Below, in pieces: positions 6,885 through 7,097 of a stretch of 7,097 nucleotides of DNA (within the stretch, counting starts at the first letter, position 1; the number at the start of each line of letters is the position of its first letter). Below the pieces are notes generated by a model. It worked only from the letters and a program-made list of their open reading frames with translations. It had not been told where the DNA came from and made no database searches. The stretch spans positions 1-7,097 of the forward strand of contig JAASTO010000139.1 in the NCBI GenBank assembly GCA_021767245.1, in the 5' to 3' direction. This stretch comes from Balneolaceae bacterium. Its GTDB lineage: Bacteria > Bacteroidota > Rhodothermia > Balneolales > Balneolaceae. Position numbers and translations under genes: made by a program.

Positions 6885-7097
6885 TTATCCGAAAAACATC
6901 TTTCGGGTTCGGTCAGATATATTTTCGATATCAAGAAAGACCATAACATAAAACAGCTCAAGGTCTTTTCTATAGGCCGGTTTGCTGATGATATCACATC
7001 CCACACTCAAGTAGTTGGCCAACAACCCGGGGGTTTCAAAATCTACTTTTCGTTCCACCTCAAAATCTTCCTCATTCAAACCATAAGGCTCGGCTCC
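6885..7097 (-). CDS. C-terminal end of OlsB/GlsB-like GNAT N-acyltransferase, start off the right edge
   Basis: The minus strand is open from base 7097 to TAA at 6885-6887, giving the last 70 residues of a longer protein. The pattern TPGLLANYLSVG, then a Pro-Ala, then LFYVMVFLDI and a short tail ending RKMFFG, matches the C-terminus of the hemolysin-like GNAT family (OlsB type). There the usual form is P-x-LL-x-x-YL-x-x-GA, GxPA, a hydrophobic strand with Leu-Asp, and an Arg-Phe-Phe tail. Such enzymes use acyl-ACP to put a 3-hydroxy fatty acid on the amine of ornithine or glycine. The next gene downstream, 7 nt away, is a PlsC-type acyltransferase, the usual partner. The catalytic N-terminal half is outside the window. 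The TTG at 7079 inside this frame is not a likely start, because the frame continues upstream without a stop. Confidence 0.72.
   Translation of the reverse strand, partial: GAEPYGLNEEDFEVERKVDFETPGLLANYLSVGCDIISKPAYRKDLELFYVMVFLDIENISDRTRKMFFG

Noticed and set aside
6878..7006. N-terminal extension of the PlsC-type gene to 7006
   Set aside because: It would overlap the GNAT gene by over 100 nt and adds residues unlike LPLAT proteins; ATG 6877 sits just after the GNAT stop.
1..7097. Mobile element, defence system, tRNA or riboswitch
   Set aside because: Both strands were read: no transposase, integrase, terminal repeats, tRNA-like cloverleaf or long structured leader was seen, and non-coding gaps are all about 110 nt or less.

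Overview
The window carries eight genes, two cut by its edges, and looks like chromosomal housekeeping and cell-envelope DNA. I see no mobile element, tRNA, rRNA or CRISPR array. A member of the Bacteroidota/Rhodothermota/Balneolota group is the best guess. The reasons are moderate GC, almost no Shine-Dalgarno sequences before clear genes, TTG starts, and a TPR protein / DUF4292 lipoprotein / EnvC-type order that I associate with that group. The organism call is inference.

Layout from left to right. (1) A minus-strand pair: a secreted M28-family zinc exopeptidase (1-1079, C-terminus off the left edge), preceded by a small four-helix membrane protein (1084-1530) only 4 nt upstream of it. (2) A tight minus-strand operon transcribed from about 5420 down to 1639: secreted TPR protein (3725-5419), DUF4292/LolB-like lipoprotein (2958-3722), and EnvC-like coiled-coil/degenerate LytM protein (1639-2961). 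Its junctions are a 2-nt gap and a 4-nt overlap. (3) Divergent from that operon, a plus-strand two-histidine (2H) phosphoesterase of the LigT/2'-5' RNA ligase type (5524-6072). (4) Convergent with it, a minus-strand pair entering from the right edge: the C-terminal end of an OlsB/GlsB-like GNAT acyltransferase (6885-7097), then a PlsC-family lysophospholipid acyltransferase (6107-6877), 7 nt apart.

How the genes may work together. The three-gene operon puts three exported proteins in one transcript: a TPR scaffold, an outer-membrane-type lipoprotein and an amidase-activator-like protein. This suggests a module linking outer-membrane biogenesis to peptidoglycan hydrolysis. The right-hand pair has the two-enzyme arrangement (N-acyltransferase plus O-acyltransferase) that makes phosphorus-free aminolipids such as ornithine or glycine lipids. 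The left pair is an exported peptidase with an unknown membrane partner. Points of most interest are the aminolipid gene pair, a His-to-Asp change at a predicted zinc-ligand position in the M28 enzyme, and the half-degenerate LytM site of the EnvC-like protein.
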